From assembly GCA_951640165.1 (NCBI GenBank), contig OX621242.1, positions 29,446,001-29,510,000 on the forward strand: a stretch of 64,000 bases of DNA, read 5' to 3'. The notes beneath the pieces were generated by a model. That model was not told where the DNA came from, did no database searches, and was given only the letters and a program-made list of their open reading frames with translations. The DNA comes from Pseudoips prasinana. Its lineage: Eukaryota; Arthropoda; Insecta; Lepidoptera; Nolidae. A program made the position numbers and the translations under genes. Positions 32,819 through 43,830 of this stretch are shown here, piece by piece. The number at the start of each line of letters is the position of its first letter. The stretch's first letter is position 1.

Positions 32819-34414
32819 TACACACATCAACACAATCTAGGGATATTGAACATTTCATTGATTATCTAGAAAACTATAAACATTTTGTTATGACTGTAAA
32901 TGGAAGAATTAAAGATAATTTCATGGCCGATATTTAAACATTAACAACACGATGCGATTTTGTTTTTCTAATTAATAAAAGTCTTAAATTAATTAAGCCA
33001 TAGAAAATTACTGAGTGAACAAAAACATTTTATTCTTATAAAATTATTCAATCGAATTAAATGAATAAAAATCTTACCAAATCTGATAATCAGTAATCGG
33101 TATTTCCTCCTCTAACATTAATCACACAGCGGCAACGATTTTCCATACTTAAAATTAAGGTGTCAATGTCTTGCTGGGGTATGCAGTCCCAAGTTCTTTT
33201 TAAATGTTCGAAAAGTTGTTCTTCTGTTGTCAAGTTGGGCGGAAAATCCCTCAATGCTCTTCGCTGTAACATGTCCCAGGCGTGTTCAATTGGGTTTAAG
33301 TCTGGCGACTGTGGAGGCCAATCTAATACCTGAACATCGTGTTCTCGAAGGGCGGCCCTCACCAGCCGCGCTGTATGGGAAGGTGCATTGTCATGCATGA
33401 GCTGAAATTCTTGCCCCGTTAGGGCCCTGAGCGGGACAATGACACGTTCTACTACCTCCTCACGGTATCTATGGGCAGTCATGCTGCCCTGAATCCAAAT
33501 GAGTTGGGTTCGTCCGCCGATTCGTATTCCTGCCCACACCATAATTGTCCCGCCTTGGTAAGAGTGGACCTCCTGTGGATGTCGGAGACGGCTGACCCTG
33601 CCTGGAGTTCTCCAAACGCGTGTTCGTCTCGAATCTGGATGAAATCCATAGCGGGACTCATCAGTGAACAGCACCAATGACCATTGTTGATCACTCCATG
33701 TCAAATGTTCTTGAGCCCATAAAAGTCGCCTACCGCGATTGCCACGTCGCAGCGCTGGGACTCGTAGCGGTCTGCGAGCATGAAGACCAACTTCATGCAG
33801 CCTCCTTCGCACGGTTTGGTCGCTCACCAGCAGCTGCTGACCCTCTTGGAGCCTTTGCACTAGTTGCATCGCTGTGATATTGGGTAGTCTTCTGGCGGTC
33901 ATTTGGAGAAATCGATCCTGTCTCTGAGTGGTAACACGATATCTACCTGTGTGCCGTTCTGCCACATCTCCAGTAGCGCGATAACGTGACCACAGCCTGG
34001 ATACCACATTTTGGCTTGTGCCCAGAGACTCAGCAACGACGCGTTGAATAGCACCGTTTTGTAACATGCCAACTGCCCGTAACATTTCATCTCGACTCAA
34101 ATGATGGCGTGGCATGACGCTAAAAAGCTTACACAACCAATTGAGAAAAGAAAATAAAACAATTTATCAGGTTTTCTTCAATTAACACGCAAAAAAAATT
34201 TTAATGCAACTTCTTGAAATTAGATACAACTCAAGATTGCGCTGTGCTTTGCGTGTTTTCATTTGTTTCTCATTTTAATTTTTAAATTTTGAATAAAGAA
34301 TAGACAAGGTTTAAATCTGTAAATAAACTTTTTAAGGAAACTAAATAGGTTTTAAACAATAAAGCCATGTTTGATTTCAAAATAACGTATCCCTAGACTT
34401 TGTTGATGTGTGTA
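32819..34414 (-). mobile_element. Intact Tc1-like DNA transposon
   Basis: 1596 bp. Terminal inverted repeats of 27 bp start TACACACATCAACA and end TCTAGGGATA, with two mismatches between them. A TA duplication lies on both sides (32817-32818 and 34415-34416). One uninterrupted transposase gene fills most of the inside. Every structural part needed for movement is present, so the element may be young or still active. Confidence 0.9.
33090..34115 (-). CDS. Tc1-like transposase, DD34E
   Basis: 341 aa from the ATG at 34113-34115 (MPRHHLSRDEM); the frame is open a little further upstream, but only with a non-ATG codon. Residues about 1-110 form a paired-type DNA-binding region with two helix-turn-helix units (VVAESLGTSQNVVSRLWSRY and LLVSDQTVRRRLHEVG). 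The DDE catalytic domain follows: D152 in FTDESRYGFH, D242 in LMHDNAPSHTA and E277 in PDLNPIEHAWD, with 34 residues between the second D and the E. Length and spacing are normal for the Tc1 branch. The enzyme would cut and paste DNA at the 27-bp ends into TA sites in the nucleus. No stop or frameshift was seen. Confidence 0.93.
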   Translation of the reverse strand: MPRHHLSRDEMLRAVGMLQNGAIQRVVAESLGTSQNVVSRLWSRYRATGDVAERHTGRYRVTTQRQDRFLQMTARRLPNITAMQLVQRLQEGQQLLVSDQTVRRRLHEVGLHARRPLRVPALRRGNRGRRLLWAQEHLTWSDQQWSLVLFTDESRYGFHPDSRRTRVWRTPGRVSRLRHPQEVHSYQGGTIMVWAGIRIGGRTQLIWIQGSMTAHRYREEVVERVIVPLRALTGQEFQLMHDNAPSHTARLVRAALREHDVQVLDWPPQSPDLNPIEHAWDMLQRRALRDFPPNLTTEEQLFEHLKRTWDCIPQQDIDTLILSMENRCRCVINVRGGNTDY

Positions 34415-34416
34415 TA

Positions 34417-36362
34417 TTTCGGTATTATTTAATTTATGATCTTCTTAATACATGTGTAATAGCCATTTTATAAACTTCTATTACTCCAAACGTCTTGCCG
34501 CACGCAGATTGCCATGTATGTATATGCAAATCAAACAAATCAAAGGATGCGAAATGGAACTCTTTATGCGATACCCACCAATAGTGTACGGTTACGCATC
34601 CTTCGTATCCCTGGTAAACCTCATCACGTTTGTGATTTGCCTATTAAGTTCTCGTCTCACGTATAAGACTTAGAGTAATAGTGTTTATGAATCCAAAAGA
34701 GATCTTTAGCAAATTACGGCACCGTATTTGTGCTTAGAGGCCGGCGACAAACTAATTAGAACAAAAAGTTCGGTTATATCTTCCTCTATGTTAAAGACTA
34801 TCTCTCAGTAATTAGCCAGGCAGAATTTTCAATGAATAAAAGCACATTATTCAGCCTCCCACCTGTTTTTCGGAGACACAAGAGGACGTCAACGTCTCCA
34901 ACATTGGCTTTTCAATCAGCCAAAAAACGTGCAATTCTCTATGCGTGGCTCTGGGCGCCTAGGATTGTGATTACAATGCTTTTATTGCTTTTCTTTCTCC
35001 GTTGAAAGAGTTTCAGTAGAACTTTAATACAACTAAGATTGCAGTGTGTCTAATATTAGTAAAATTAAAGCCTGTATGTATTAAGAGCCAAACTTGAGGA
35101 TTCAAATAAACAATGACGTTCATGAACCACCTCCTCAAATTTGAACTTAAGCAAAACTTTGAACTTTGTTTAGGACTTCATTTAAGACACCCATTTTATC
35201 TGGCCAATATTTTAAAATAAAAACAACTTGTGCACTTACTACAGTATATTTACAGGATACTTATCTAACCTGTCCAAGTAGGTGATTTGGGATTAGAGCT
35301 GAACCAATGTCCTCGGTAAACGGCCAAAATTGTCATATATTTCGAAAATAAAAAAAGGAAGTAAGTACTTGGGGAATTCATTCATTTGACTGTTGGCAGC
35401 CTTTTAACACATTTCGCGCATAGACTCTCTAAACGGGGAACTTTAATAAGCACAGTATCATATTAAATTGCAAATCGTCAGATAGAAATTGACTGAGGTC
35501 ATTTTAACATGCTATTGTCATATTTCCATATTAAATATATTGGCTGCTAATTATTAACAGCAAAGACTAAGATTAAAAATTTTACATTACTTACTTATAT
35601 AATAGTTCCAGAACACTCACATAAGTAGTTCATATGAAGTCAACAGATCAAATATATAACCACTGAAATACTTAGTAAGTATAGCAACATGAGACGGTGG
35701 TCGTGTCAGGCGAATGATTGAGACGAGTCATTACGACCCCCCCACCGACCATGGCAACATTATCGCACATTAGACCAGCGTCAAAACGGAACAACAAGCA
35801 TATTCCACGGGATATGATTAACTAGGGTTGTCACCGGCGTTTAGCTAATCTTAATTTACTGCATTTCGAATGCACAATACTCTGACACTTTTTGGATTTA
35901 TATTTTCACGAAATATATTCCCACTATTGCTCTCGTATATTTAAAATGCGGATTCGGAAGACGAAGATTTGTAGCTGGTCTTCGGGTCTGACTCGTGTGC
36001 ATCCCTAGCCCGCGCTATATGTGCCGTATTCAACGCAGCAGGCATTTATTCGGTAAACCAGATTCATGCTGGGAGCCTGACATACACCGTCGCTTGCTCA
36101 GCAGCGGGAATCCGCAAAGGATTTCCAAGAATAAAATTAACTAATATGCTCGTGCGAATTTATATAAACCATTTCACGAGACTTTTTTGTGTTGGCTACT
36201 GTAAGATCGCCTGATAACTCTCTCGGTTGGTTAAGTATCGAGAGAGACATATAGTGTCGAGTGCGTTAAGCCATACTAGAGGACCTTTTAGGATAATTTA
36301 GTTTATAGTGCCTTAAAGTATGATATTATTTTTTACAATTATATTTTGAGTATTATGCTAGT
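34417..36362. other. Unassigned, partly unique sequence
   Basis: No recognised gene. Blocks at about 34840-35000 and 35690-36140 are less AT-rich and match no repeat in the window. They could be conserved non-coding DNA. Short frames carry no motifs. Confidence 0.35.
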
Positions 36363-36722
36363 GATAATGTCCTCCTAGCCTAATTTCGGCCACGGCGGCC
36401 AGTCTCAACAGAGATTAGCTATCTGCGCGGGACATATTATAGTGCTCAAGTGTGTGCGCAAACACAGGAGCACTTTCTATTACACACTCTCATGATCCGA
36501 TGGGACGCCTAGCGACACGACCGAAAAGAGGTCAGGCACAGGCCCGACGGCTTTACGTGCTCTCCGGCGCACAGGGGTATAATACCGCCAACTCCCAGAC
36601 TTCGGGCTGATGCTGAGAAATTTTTGTTTTTTACAGAAAAGTCCCAAAATCACTTTTGGCCCGACCCGGGATTTGAACCCGTTATCTGCGGGTAAACACG
36701 CTACCGCTAGACCAACGAGACA
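36363..36722 (-). repeat. tRNA-derived SINE, family A, full-length
   Basis: About 360 bp. The minus strand starts with a tRNA-like head, CTCGTTGGTCTAGCGGTAGC and GGTTCAAATCCCGGGTCGGG (A- and B-box-like). It continues with TTTTGGGACTTTTCTGTAAA, CAGCATCAGCCCGAAG, CGTAAAGCCGTCGG and CATCGGATCATGAGAGTG, and ends GCTAGGAGGACATTATC. This copy gives the best view of the family's full layout. Confidence 0.8.
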
Positions 36723-37271
36723 GTGCTAGTAGAAAACCAATAAAAAGAAAGAAAACCAAAAGTAAAAGTAAGTAGCGACCCTACATGGATTAGCAATTGA
36801 CAGCCCTAGTTGTCTTGTAATATCTCTCAGCTTCTGTACCAAGTAAGTAGTTGAACCTCATTAACTTAATCATGTGCTGCATTTATTTTATAACAACCAT
36901 TACTGTAGTTTGTGGTGATAAGGTACCTAGTACCTCATTTAAATTAACATTTCCTATCATTAACATTTCGATACGCAGGTAACAAACAAACATAATGGGC
37001 AGATTAGATAACATAGCACACTTAATTTGAGTGTTATTATACGATCGAGGCAGTAAATATAGTTGCAATACGAAAACTGCTCTTAATGTCTGTGTACTAT
37101 GGTCATTGTTGATATCGAAGTGTGTCTACGGATACAACGTAGCAAATATACAATGTACGCCGTTCTTTTTTGTGTATTTTTCATAAGGAGCTCAATACGT
37201 CAATGGAACTGGAATACTTGTAGAAATGAGCCTGCCACAATACGCGAAAAGGGCCTTTATTGATCGACTCA

Positions 37272-37370
37272 CGTACAGACGCCAGCATCTCAAGCTACCC
37301 CAATCTGTCAAATTTCCCCAATTGAAAGTGAACCTTATGCTTTTGTGATGAAGTTGAAAACCTATAAATG
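37272..37370. repeat. MITE family E, partial copy
   Basis: Starts TACAGACGCCAGCATCTCAA, then GCTACCCCAATCTGTCAAAT and GTGAACCTTATGCTTTTGTG. The other end is lost. Confidence 0.65.
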
Positions 37371-37619
37371 ATTAGCATATTTTGCAAAGTGATATCCTAC
37401 GGTCAGAAAAGTACGAATGATGTCCCGGGTGCTAGCGTCCATAGGTACCTTTTTCCATCAGTCCTTACCTCTATTTGACCAATGAGTGTATAGAGTGTGG
37501 AAGGCTATATTCTCATTACCCAATGCGGTAGATACTCGTTGATGTTTTTTCCTGCCTTATGTATAATGAAAATCAGAAGAACATAAACAACATTTGGCCG
37601 ATATGCTTGGATGTATGAA

Positions 37620-37668
37620 ATAAAAACCGCCGAAGTGCGAGTCGGACACTTGCACGAGGGTTCATTTC
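37620..37668 (+). repeat. Repeat G, 5' end fragment
   Basis: AAAAACCGCCGAAGTGCGAG then TCGGACACTTGCACGAGGG matches the left end of the copies at 45105 and 46556. Confidence 0.5.
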
Positions 37669-37669
37669 A

Positions 37670-39399
37670 TCATTCATATATGATCAACTAGATCATATAC
37701 TACTTAAAAGGAGACCGCATTATAAAGTTAGTTTGTTAAATAAATCTGATGATTTAAAAAACAGCGCAATTGTTTCCGAATGTTTTTTAAATCATCAGAC
37801 TTTCTTAATTACATAATTTGGAGATAAGCTAATGGCATTTTATTTGGTATTTTATCCTAAGTTAAAAACAACAGTTGCAATGTCCTATTATTAACCACTT
37901 TATGACCCCACTTGACTTTAAATATAACATAATTTTTCGTAAATCGATAGTCCTTATTAACTTGGAGATAGGTGAACCCACAAGTGCCACAAATAAGAGT
38001 TGAAGTTGAACTTGGAGATATTTCAAAATGTTGGTTGGTGTTGACTGAAACTCAATGAAAGTAATATATTTTTGTTATTAATTTTGAGAATAATACAAAG
38101 TTAATAATAACGATAACTTTATTTAATATTGTTTCAGTTTCTATTCAGCCCAGTATTACGATGTTTCATTTTGGAAGTTGGCAAAAAATAAAAGCGTAAT
38201 AAATTGTGCGTGCTGACTGTACTAGCTGAGCAAAGCTAGGCAAATGTTTTCCTTTCTGCTACCTATGCATAATAGAACGTAACGAACAGCAGTTATTAGT
38301 TTCGGAGGGCCTGCGTAAGAAAAACGAAGTGTCCGATTTCTTTTCTTGGGCCATTACTCCGCGCTTTTTCTAAACGTTCTTCAATGAATGTTCTAACTAG
38401 AAAAACTATAATGGAGTAAAAACATCCTAGAAATTCACGGTACAAACACTTTCACCTATTTACCACATTTGTTGCGGAGAGAACGGTAAAAGAATGCGGG
38501 GAATTATACGGGTATAACCATACCTCTAATAGGTTGTGTAAGGTTAGCTGTAAAATGCATACGACGCGACGCCGCAGGGTCTTGTATGACAAAATTTAAA
38601 AAAAATAGGAATGCTTAGAAAGACCTTATTTATAAGTACGGAGAAATAGATAGACGAATGCGGTGCGATGTGAAGTGGGCATAACTTAACCTAACATGCG
38701 CGTGTGCATATGTCGCTGTACCGTAGAGTATTGTGGACAGATTCTAAAAAGAGCATTTTAGTGTCGAAGCTCCACACTTTAAAAGTTCAAGAAAATCATT
38801 GAAATAAACGCTCAAAGTTTAGTGTAATTGAAAGGATTGTCATACATGGCTAAGTACTATCTTGATTAGTCACGATACAATGATGAGTGCTTATTCCACA
38901 CGATAAAAACACAATTACTTGGTACAACCCGAAGTACATCCTTTCGCAACGCCGCGGCGCCGCGCACAGAGGCACGTTTGGCCGTTTGAAAGAAAATCCA
39001 TCGTTCAATGTGTTGTGACCCTTAATCTAACAATCAGACCATGAAATTCCATAGAAATCTATCCACCCGTTGTGCAGCTACGATATTGCAGGCAACAGTC
39101 GCACAAACAAATCAAATTTATAACATGCCTTTTTCTGTCGGGATTAAAAACCGTAAGACTCTAAAGAGGACCTCACTATATATATAGCAAACATGCGATA
39201 TTACGGAAAAGTTTATTCCATAAAATATTATGTGCACATTTGGTACAACGATAATACCGAAGAATGTCAACGTTAGGTATCTTTTTATCTAATTTATATC
39301 CAGTAAGTAATGCCAGATACTTTTGGAGAGGGGCAAATGTATTTATATAATTATATCCAAAAAATGTGTAAGGGACAGCGTAACCAAAACTTATCATTA
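37670..39399. other. Unassigned, partly unique sequence
   Basis: No gene recognised. 38540-38720 and 38930-39010 are relatively GC-rich and unique within the window. Confidence 0.35.
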
Positions 39400-39515
39400 T
39401 GTCAGCCTCAAGGATCTTGGGGGTGTACCATAATCACCACGCTTTGCAGACGGGTTGGCGATCGTAGTATTATAGTCATAGTGCTTAGAGAGAGGCTGTT
39501 GCCTGTACTCTACTA
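39400..39515. repeat. LINE-tail-like repeat (CACGCTTTGCAGACGGGTTG)
   Basis: CATAATCACCACGCTTTGCA then GACGGGTTGGCGATCGTAG recurs, better preserved, at 63595-63660, and diverged at 50740-50905. The 63537 copy begins with a (CAT)n run and CCACTGCTGGACAAGCCTCC, typical of lepidopteran LINE ends. Confidence 0.5.
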
Positions 39516-40071
39516 GATATTCCTGCTGGACAATTTCAACGCACCGCAACGCATGGGATGAAATGAGGTGATGATATTCACACAGCATACTTATACAAAA
39601 ACTTATACTAGGAACTTAGTAGGATCAACGGAACACACATCTACATAGATTGATATTGATATTAACAGGGGATATAGGGAGAAATAAAATAGGAACAATA
39701 CATAAAAGATGTAAGATACATAGTTTTATAGGGAAATGCAGATCCTTACTTAATTTCCATATAAAACTGAAAAGCGTGTAAAGTGCGGTTGCGGAGCAGG
39801 AGGTCACAAACATTTTTGTGTCAACTGAAAGTTTATATTAAATATTTAAAAGAAAAAACAACAGACATTACTATCGCACGTTAAAAGCATAGCATCTGTG
39901 CAGACAAATTAAATATGCGGGATGGACCACGAAATACGAGGGTAGTAGCGAGGCAACCATCTTAACCATTGCGCCACGAGTATAACCAGTGGATTGCGCA
40001 CCTTAAGTTTCATCCACTATTTGTATTCCTCCTTACTCAAATGCACTCGATTAGTATTAAATAATAATAAT

Positions 40072-40195
40072 ATCCTGGAACATTATTTACACACGGCCAC
40101 CTGATCCCAAACTAAGCACATCTTACTATGGAAACCAGATAACTGATATACTACACATAATACTTTTCTTTTGTAAATACATACTTATATAGATC
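40072..40195 (-). repeat. SINE family B, 3' part
   Basis: Carries CACGGCCACCTGATCCCAAA, GGAAACCAGATAACTGATAT and TTTGTAAATACATACTTATA. The tRNA-like head is missing. Confidence 0.65.
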
Positions 40196-40470
40196 TAATA
40201 TATGACCATATGCCCATCCAGCAGTATTTTACGTGTCGTGCTGTTAGTCATCAGCTGAGTCTTTGTTCGATTCATCTGAAGTCCAACCAACCTGAAGACT
40301 TGCAGAACTCAGATCCTGGAGCATATTCTCGAATTCGGCTTCTTAAGTGGAAAAAAGCACCACATCGTCAGCAAAGCGCAGATTTATAAGCGTTCTACCC
40401 GCAATGCATATAGGTACCTCTCGTTTCCCAGTCTTTTGGCAGATTTTTTTAATTTTCTCGAGTTAACTAA
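40196..40470 (-). pseudogene. LINE reverse transcriptase fragment (FADD box)
   Basis: The minus strand reads GRTLINLRFADDVVLFST, a stop, then EAEFENMLQDLSSASLQVG, and after a frame change LQMNRTKTQLMTNSTTRK. FADD is the catalytic box of reverse transcriptases. The following xVGLxMNxxKTxLM order is typical of non-LTR elements related to the RTE/BovB type. Stop and frameshift make it a dead fragment. It lies directly beside the family B SINE piece. Confidence 0.8.
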
Positions 40471-40910
40471 GGGAGAAGCCGTTGCTCAGCAGTGAGACAC
40501 AGATATAGGCTAGTAGAAAAAAAATCTATGAACATTTACTTGCACTTATCATAAGTTTATCTCATTCGCTCAAATGTTAAATGGCTTTAATTTAAAAGAC
40601 AAACCAATTTGTTCAGTGTCTGAATATTGTTACAAATATGGGTTTAAAGTATTAGTAATAATCTTGTTTTAGTTAGACGTTAGGCAAGTACGTACATGTT
40701 GTTGCCAAGAGACATCTCATTTAGTTTATTTAAATTTAATGCAATGTAATTCCCATTGCAATCGAATTGTTGTTTTTACGGTGACAGTGGAATTGGCACA
40801 TTATGTATATACATTATAATATCTATGTAAACTTTATATCTAAATCATTATTTAAATTAGATTATTATCATAGTAATTCTTAGCTCCTCGTTGCTTTAGT
40901 AGAAGCGTAT

Positions 40911-41180
40911 TTGAGGCGCTCATAGCAAGATGCTCTCAGCGGTTCGTAAGTGATCGCCGAGGTTAAGCTACTAGGTTCGTGGTGAGTCCATAGATGGGTG
41001 ACCGCTAAAGTGATTTAATTTCTGAGCGTCTCCGTGCTTCGGAGGGCATGATAGGCGTTCGGTCCCGGATATAGCCATTAGGCAACAGTCGTTAAGCCAT
41101 GTTACAGGCCTAATGAGCAGCTTCAAAAATTCTGACACCAGGGTAACCACTGCCCATACGATAAGCAAGTAGTAAGTAAG
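40911..41180 (+). repeat. 5S-rRNA-derived SINE, best copy
   Basis: Starts GAGGCGCTCATAGCAAG. GATCGCCGAGGTTAAGC (from 40953) and AGATGGGTGACCGC (about 40992-41005) mirror the internal promoter part of 5S rRNA. The body has CCGTGCTTCGGAGGGCATG, GTTAAGCCATGTTACAGGCC and TCTGACACCAGGGTAACCAC. The start and body match the minus copy at 22641-22890 through most of their length. Confidence 0.75.
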
Positions 41181-41861
41181 CGTTTTCTAACGCAGATAGT
41201 TGTAGTAGTAGTTGGGAGTTCAATTCCAGGTCCAAACCAAAAATTGATATTAGGTACTATTTCTGTGTATTAATTACAAAATAATATAGTTGTTCTCAGC
41301 TGAAAATCGAACAAAAAACTAATCGAAATAAAAAAAAGAAAAATACAAAATTAATATGTTAATTCCGCTAATTGTAAATTCACACTACATATAAATTTGA
41401 CTATCATGGATTGAACGCTTGATTCGATTACTTACAAGAACTAATATCAAAGCTTTTCTAATCCTGCGCATTATAGTCAGTAAGGCAATCAAATGGTATA
41501 TTTCGAAAAGATATCTCTTATAATGATAACCTTCTCACATACACAGCTAGGTATAAATGCTAATAACTACTAATATTATATCCAAAGCAATCATAATGAA
41601 TAATTTCTTGTATATTTGGAACATAAAGACTTTTATGATAACGTTAAATATGATTAAAGTTAGATACATATGTTATAGTATACCTTTATACGTGTTCGGA
41701 TTTAATATTATTTCTAATTAAGTATAAAACATACCCATTAAAGCCTAACATTAAAAACAAAATTCAAATGCTTCAGAACTATCGAAGTTATAAACATTTA
41801 AATTATCATTTAAAATAATGAACACAGAGTTATTCAATAACTTCCGGCAAACAAAAGGTTG
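41181..41861. other. Unassigned AT-rich stretch
   Basis: No gene or repeat recognised. Confidence 0.35.
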
Positions 41862-42165
41862 TGTACCTACCATACATACATAGCATCACGCCAGTTTCAC
41901 AGAGGGGTAGGCAGAGACAACGGATTTCCTTTTGTCACGATATTTGCACACCTATTTTACTGTCATTATATTCTTCATACATGCGCGCCGGATTAGGGTA
42001 CTTCTGACTGGCCTTTCTTGAGGACATCTCCGATTTTGTCAGAGAATGTTCTATTTTTTTTTTATAACTTGGATGGTTGCATTTTTTATTAGTAAAAAAT
42101 GAAACCATCCGCTTAGCGGCAAACCCCACTCCACCACTTAAGTTGGCTTCGGCTCACCTGGTATT
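41862..42165. repeat. Lepidopteran-type repeat with GAGGGGTAGGCAGAGAC
   Basis: ACATACATAGCATCACGCC followed by CAGAGGGGTAGGCAGAGACA is a widespread lepidopteran repeat from general familiarity. The right part, with AAACCCCACTCCACCACTTA, seems to belong to the same block. No coding signal stands out. Confidence 0.45.
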
Positions 42166-42202
42166 TACCACAGTTGTTAGCTGTTTTGTTTTGGAAGCTA
42201 TA

Positions 42203-42550
42203 CATATAATAAAATCGTAGGAAAGTCAAAACTGTACATTGAATATTTTTTTTAAAGGATACTTGGGGCGTGATGTACAATAGATATTGAAGCCAAAAAT
42301 TAATTTTTAAGAATTTTTGTCCGTGTGTCTATGTGTCTGTATGTATGTCCGGGCTAAACTCAAAAAGTACGGCATCGATTTACTTCAAATTTTGCATGAA
42401 TTAATATTCATGCAAAATTTGAAGTAAATCCATAAGAGGTGGGGTCAACATATAGGCTATATAATATTATCAAGCGATCACTTACGGGGGAGGAGCTATG
42501 ATAATATATAAAATTTAACGCGGATAAAACCGTGGGGCACAGTTAGTAGT
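42203..42550 (+). repeat. Dispersed repeat K with internal fold-back
   Basis: Carries TAATAAAATCGTAGGAAAGT at the left, TACTTGGGGCGTGATGTAC inside, and CCGTGGGGCACAGTTAGTA at the right. The same order, inverted, occupies 59770-60470, where a retroposon interrupts it. A perfect hairpin at 42377-42430 is extra relative to the other copy. Confidence 0.65.
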
Positions 42551-42570
42551 AAATATAAATCCATGTTTTG

Positions 42571-42800
42571 TCAAGGACAGATGTAGGTACACACCAGTCC
42601 GTAAACGATCGGCGAGGTAAAGCGCCTATACACGTGGTTAGACCATGGAAAGGTGACCGTTAAAGTGGTTGCATTTCTGGGCGTCCCGTGCTTCGGAGGG
42701 CACGTTAAGCTGTCGGTCCCAGTTGTTGCCATGTCGAAGGCGGTGGAGCATAGCTTACGACTATTGTCTAATCACTACCGCCGGGGCTGACAGCTTATGC
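42571..42800 (+). repeat. 5S-rRNA-derived SINE
   Basis: ACCAGTCCGTAAACGATCGG, CGAGGTAAAGCGCC and AAAGGTGACCGTTAAAGTGG match the 5S-like part. CCCGTGCTTCGGAGGGCACG and TTAAGCTGTCGGTCCCAGTT match the body of the copies at 22641 and 40911. Confidence 0.7.
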
Positions 42801-43439
42801 CCTCGGCATTTTAGCATGGGTTCGAAAGAAAACCACTTTTACGGTCCCATCTATTCAGATTGATCGCGTGCCTAGGGGTTTAATTTTGTAGATCGTTTTT
42901 GGATTGGTGAGGGAAACGGGCTCCAATCTTACGAGAAAGAAGCAAAACGGAATTAAGACATATACAACGTTCTTTTTAATTCCTATTTGCGTAATGTTTT
43001 AAAATTTAATAATGTTTGGGAGTCCCCGACAGAATAACACCGGACTTCATAAGTACAAGGTAAATACAAAAGGTATCAAGATGGTTCGCTTTCTTTAAAT
43101 CTGGATGCAGTTCATTGACACGGATCAAGAATTAACAAACAAATGGAAGTGGACGAAAGAGGGTCCAACTCGGTGTGGCTACGAACGGAAGACGGTCATT
43201 ACATTTGGTATAGCGCCGACTTTATAAGACTCGTTTTTGATGAGTTTTGTTATTTCTCTTGATACACAGAAACAAAATTGAAATATAAACAGATAAACTA
43301 TCTAGACAACTCTGCTGTCATACAACTAAGTCCTTCATTAGTTCCAAAACTCCTTACTTACGCCTTCCGTCACCCTTGGTTGGCATTAGTATCAATGAAA
43401 CGGACTTTCATCTGAGTATCTATTACGGTTCATGAGATA
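42801..43439. other. Unassigned stretch
   Basis: No gene or repeat recognised; 43100-43230 is relatively GC-rich and unique here. Confidence 0.35.
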
Positions 43440-43512
43440 TAATTCGCTGACAGACATACGTACGGACGGAGGTTTAGTGGTAGTGTTTCGCTCGGCGCTC
43501 GTACGGAGCTCT
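43440..43512 (+). repeat. Repeat G, diverged 3' end
   Basis: TTCGCTGACAGACATACGTA, CGGACGGAGG and CGTACGGAGCTCTAAAAAAA fit a degraded right end of repeat G. Confidence 0.35.
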
Positions 43513-43795
43513 AAAAAAATATATGCTTATAAACATAACTACTACAGAATCACACATTGTGAATCATCTTACTAAGTTACGTAACTTAGAAGCACCTACG
43601 CCAAACTATTTCATCACTTGATTTCCGAGTCACAACCTACTCTGCCTACACAAAAATAGCACGCCGTATCAAAAACAAACAACAATGGACACAAAAACCA
43701 AACATACAAAAAATAAACACTTCCATCAAAAACTGCAAATGCATGCTCTTGACAAAGACAATACCCAGAGTAATAACGCATGTCGAAGAGGTACC

Positions 43796-43830
43796 GACGC
43801 CAGCACATCCAGCTACCCCAATCTGCCAAA
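43796..43830. repeat. MITE family E, end fragment
   Basis: GACGCCAGCACATCCAGCTA then CCCCAATCTGCCA equals one terminal repeat of the family. Confidence 0.6.

Noticed and set aside
33471..33877. Plus-strand and shifted frames inside the Tc1 gene
   Set aside because: They overlap the intact DD34E transposase and are shadows of its codons.
40953..41005. Functional 5S rRNA gene
   Set aside because: Only internal stretches match 5S rRNA. The ends do not, and the same head-body fusion recurs, which marks a SINE.
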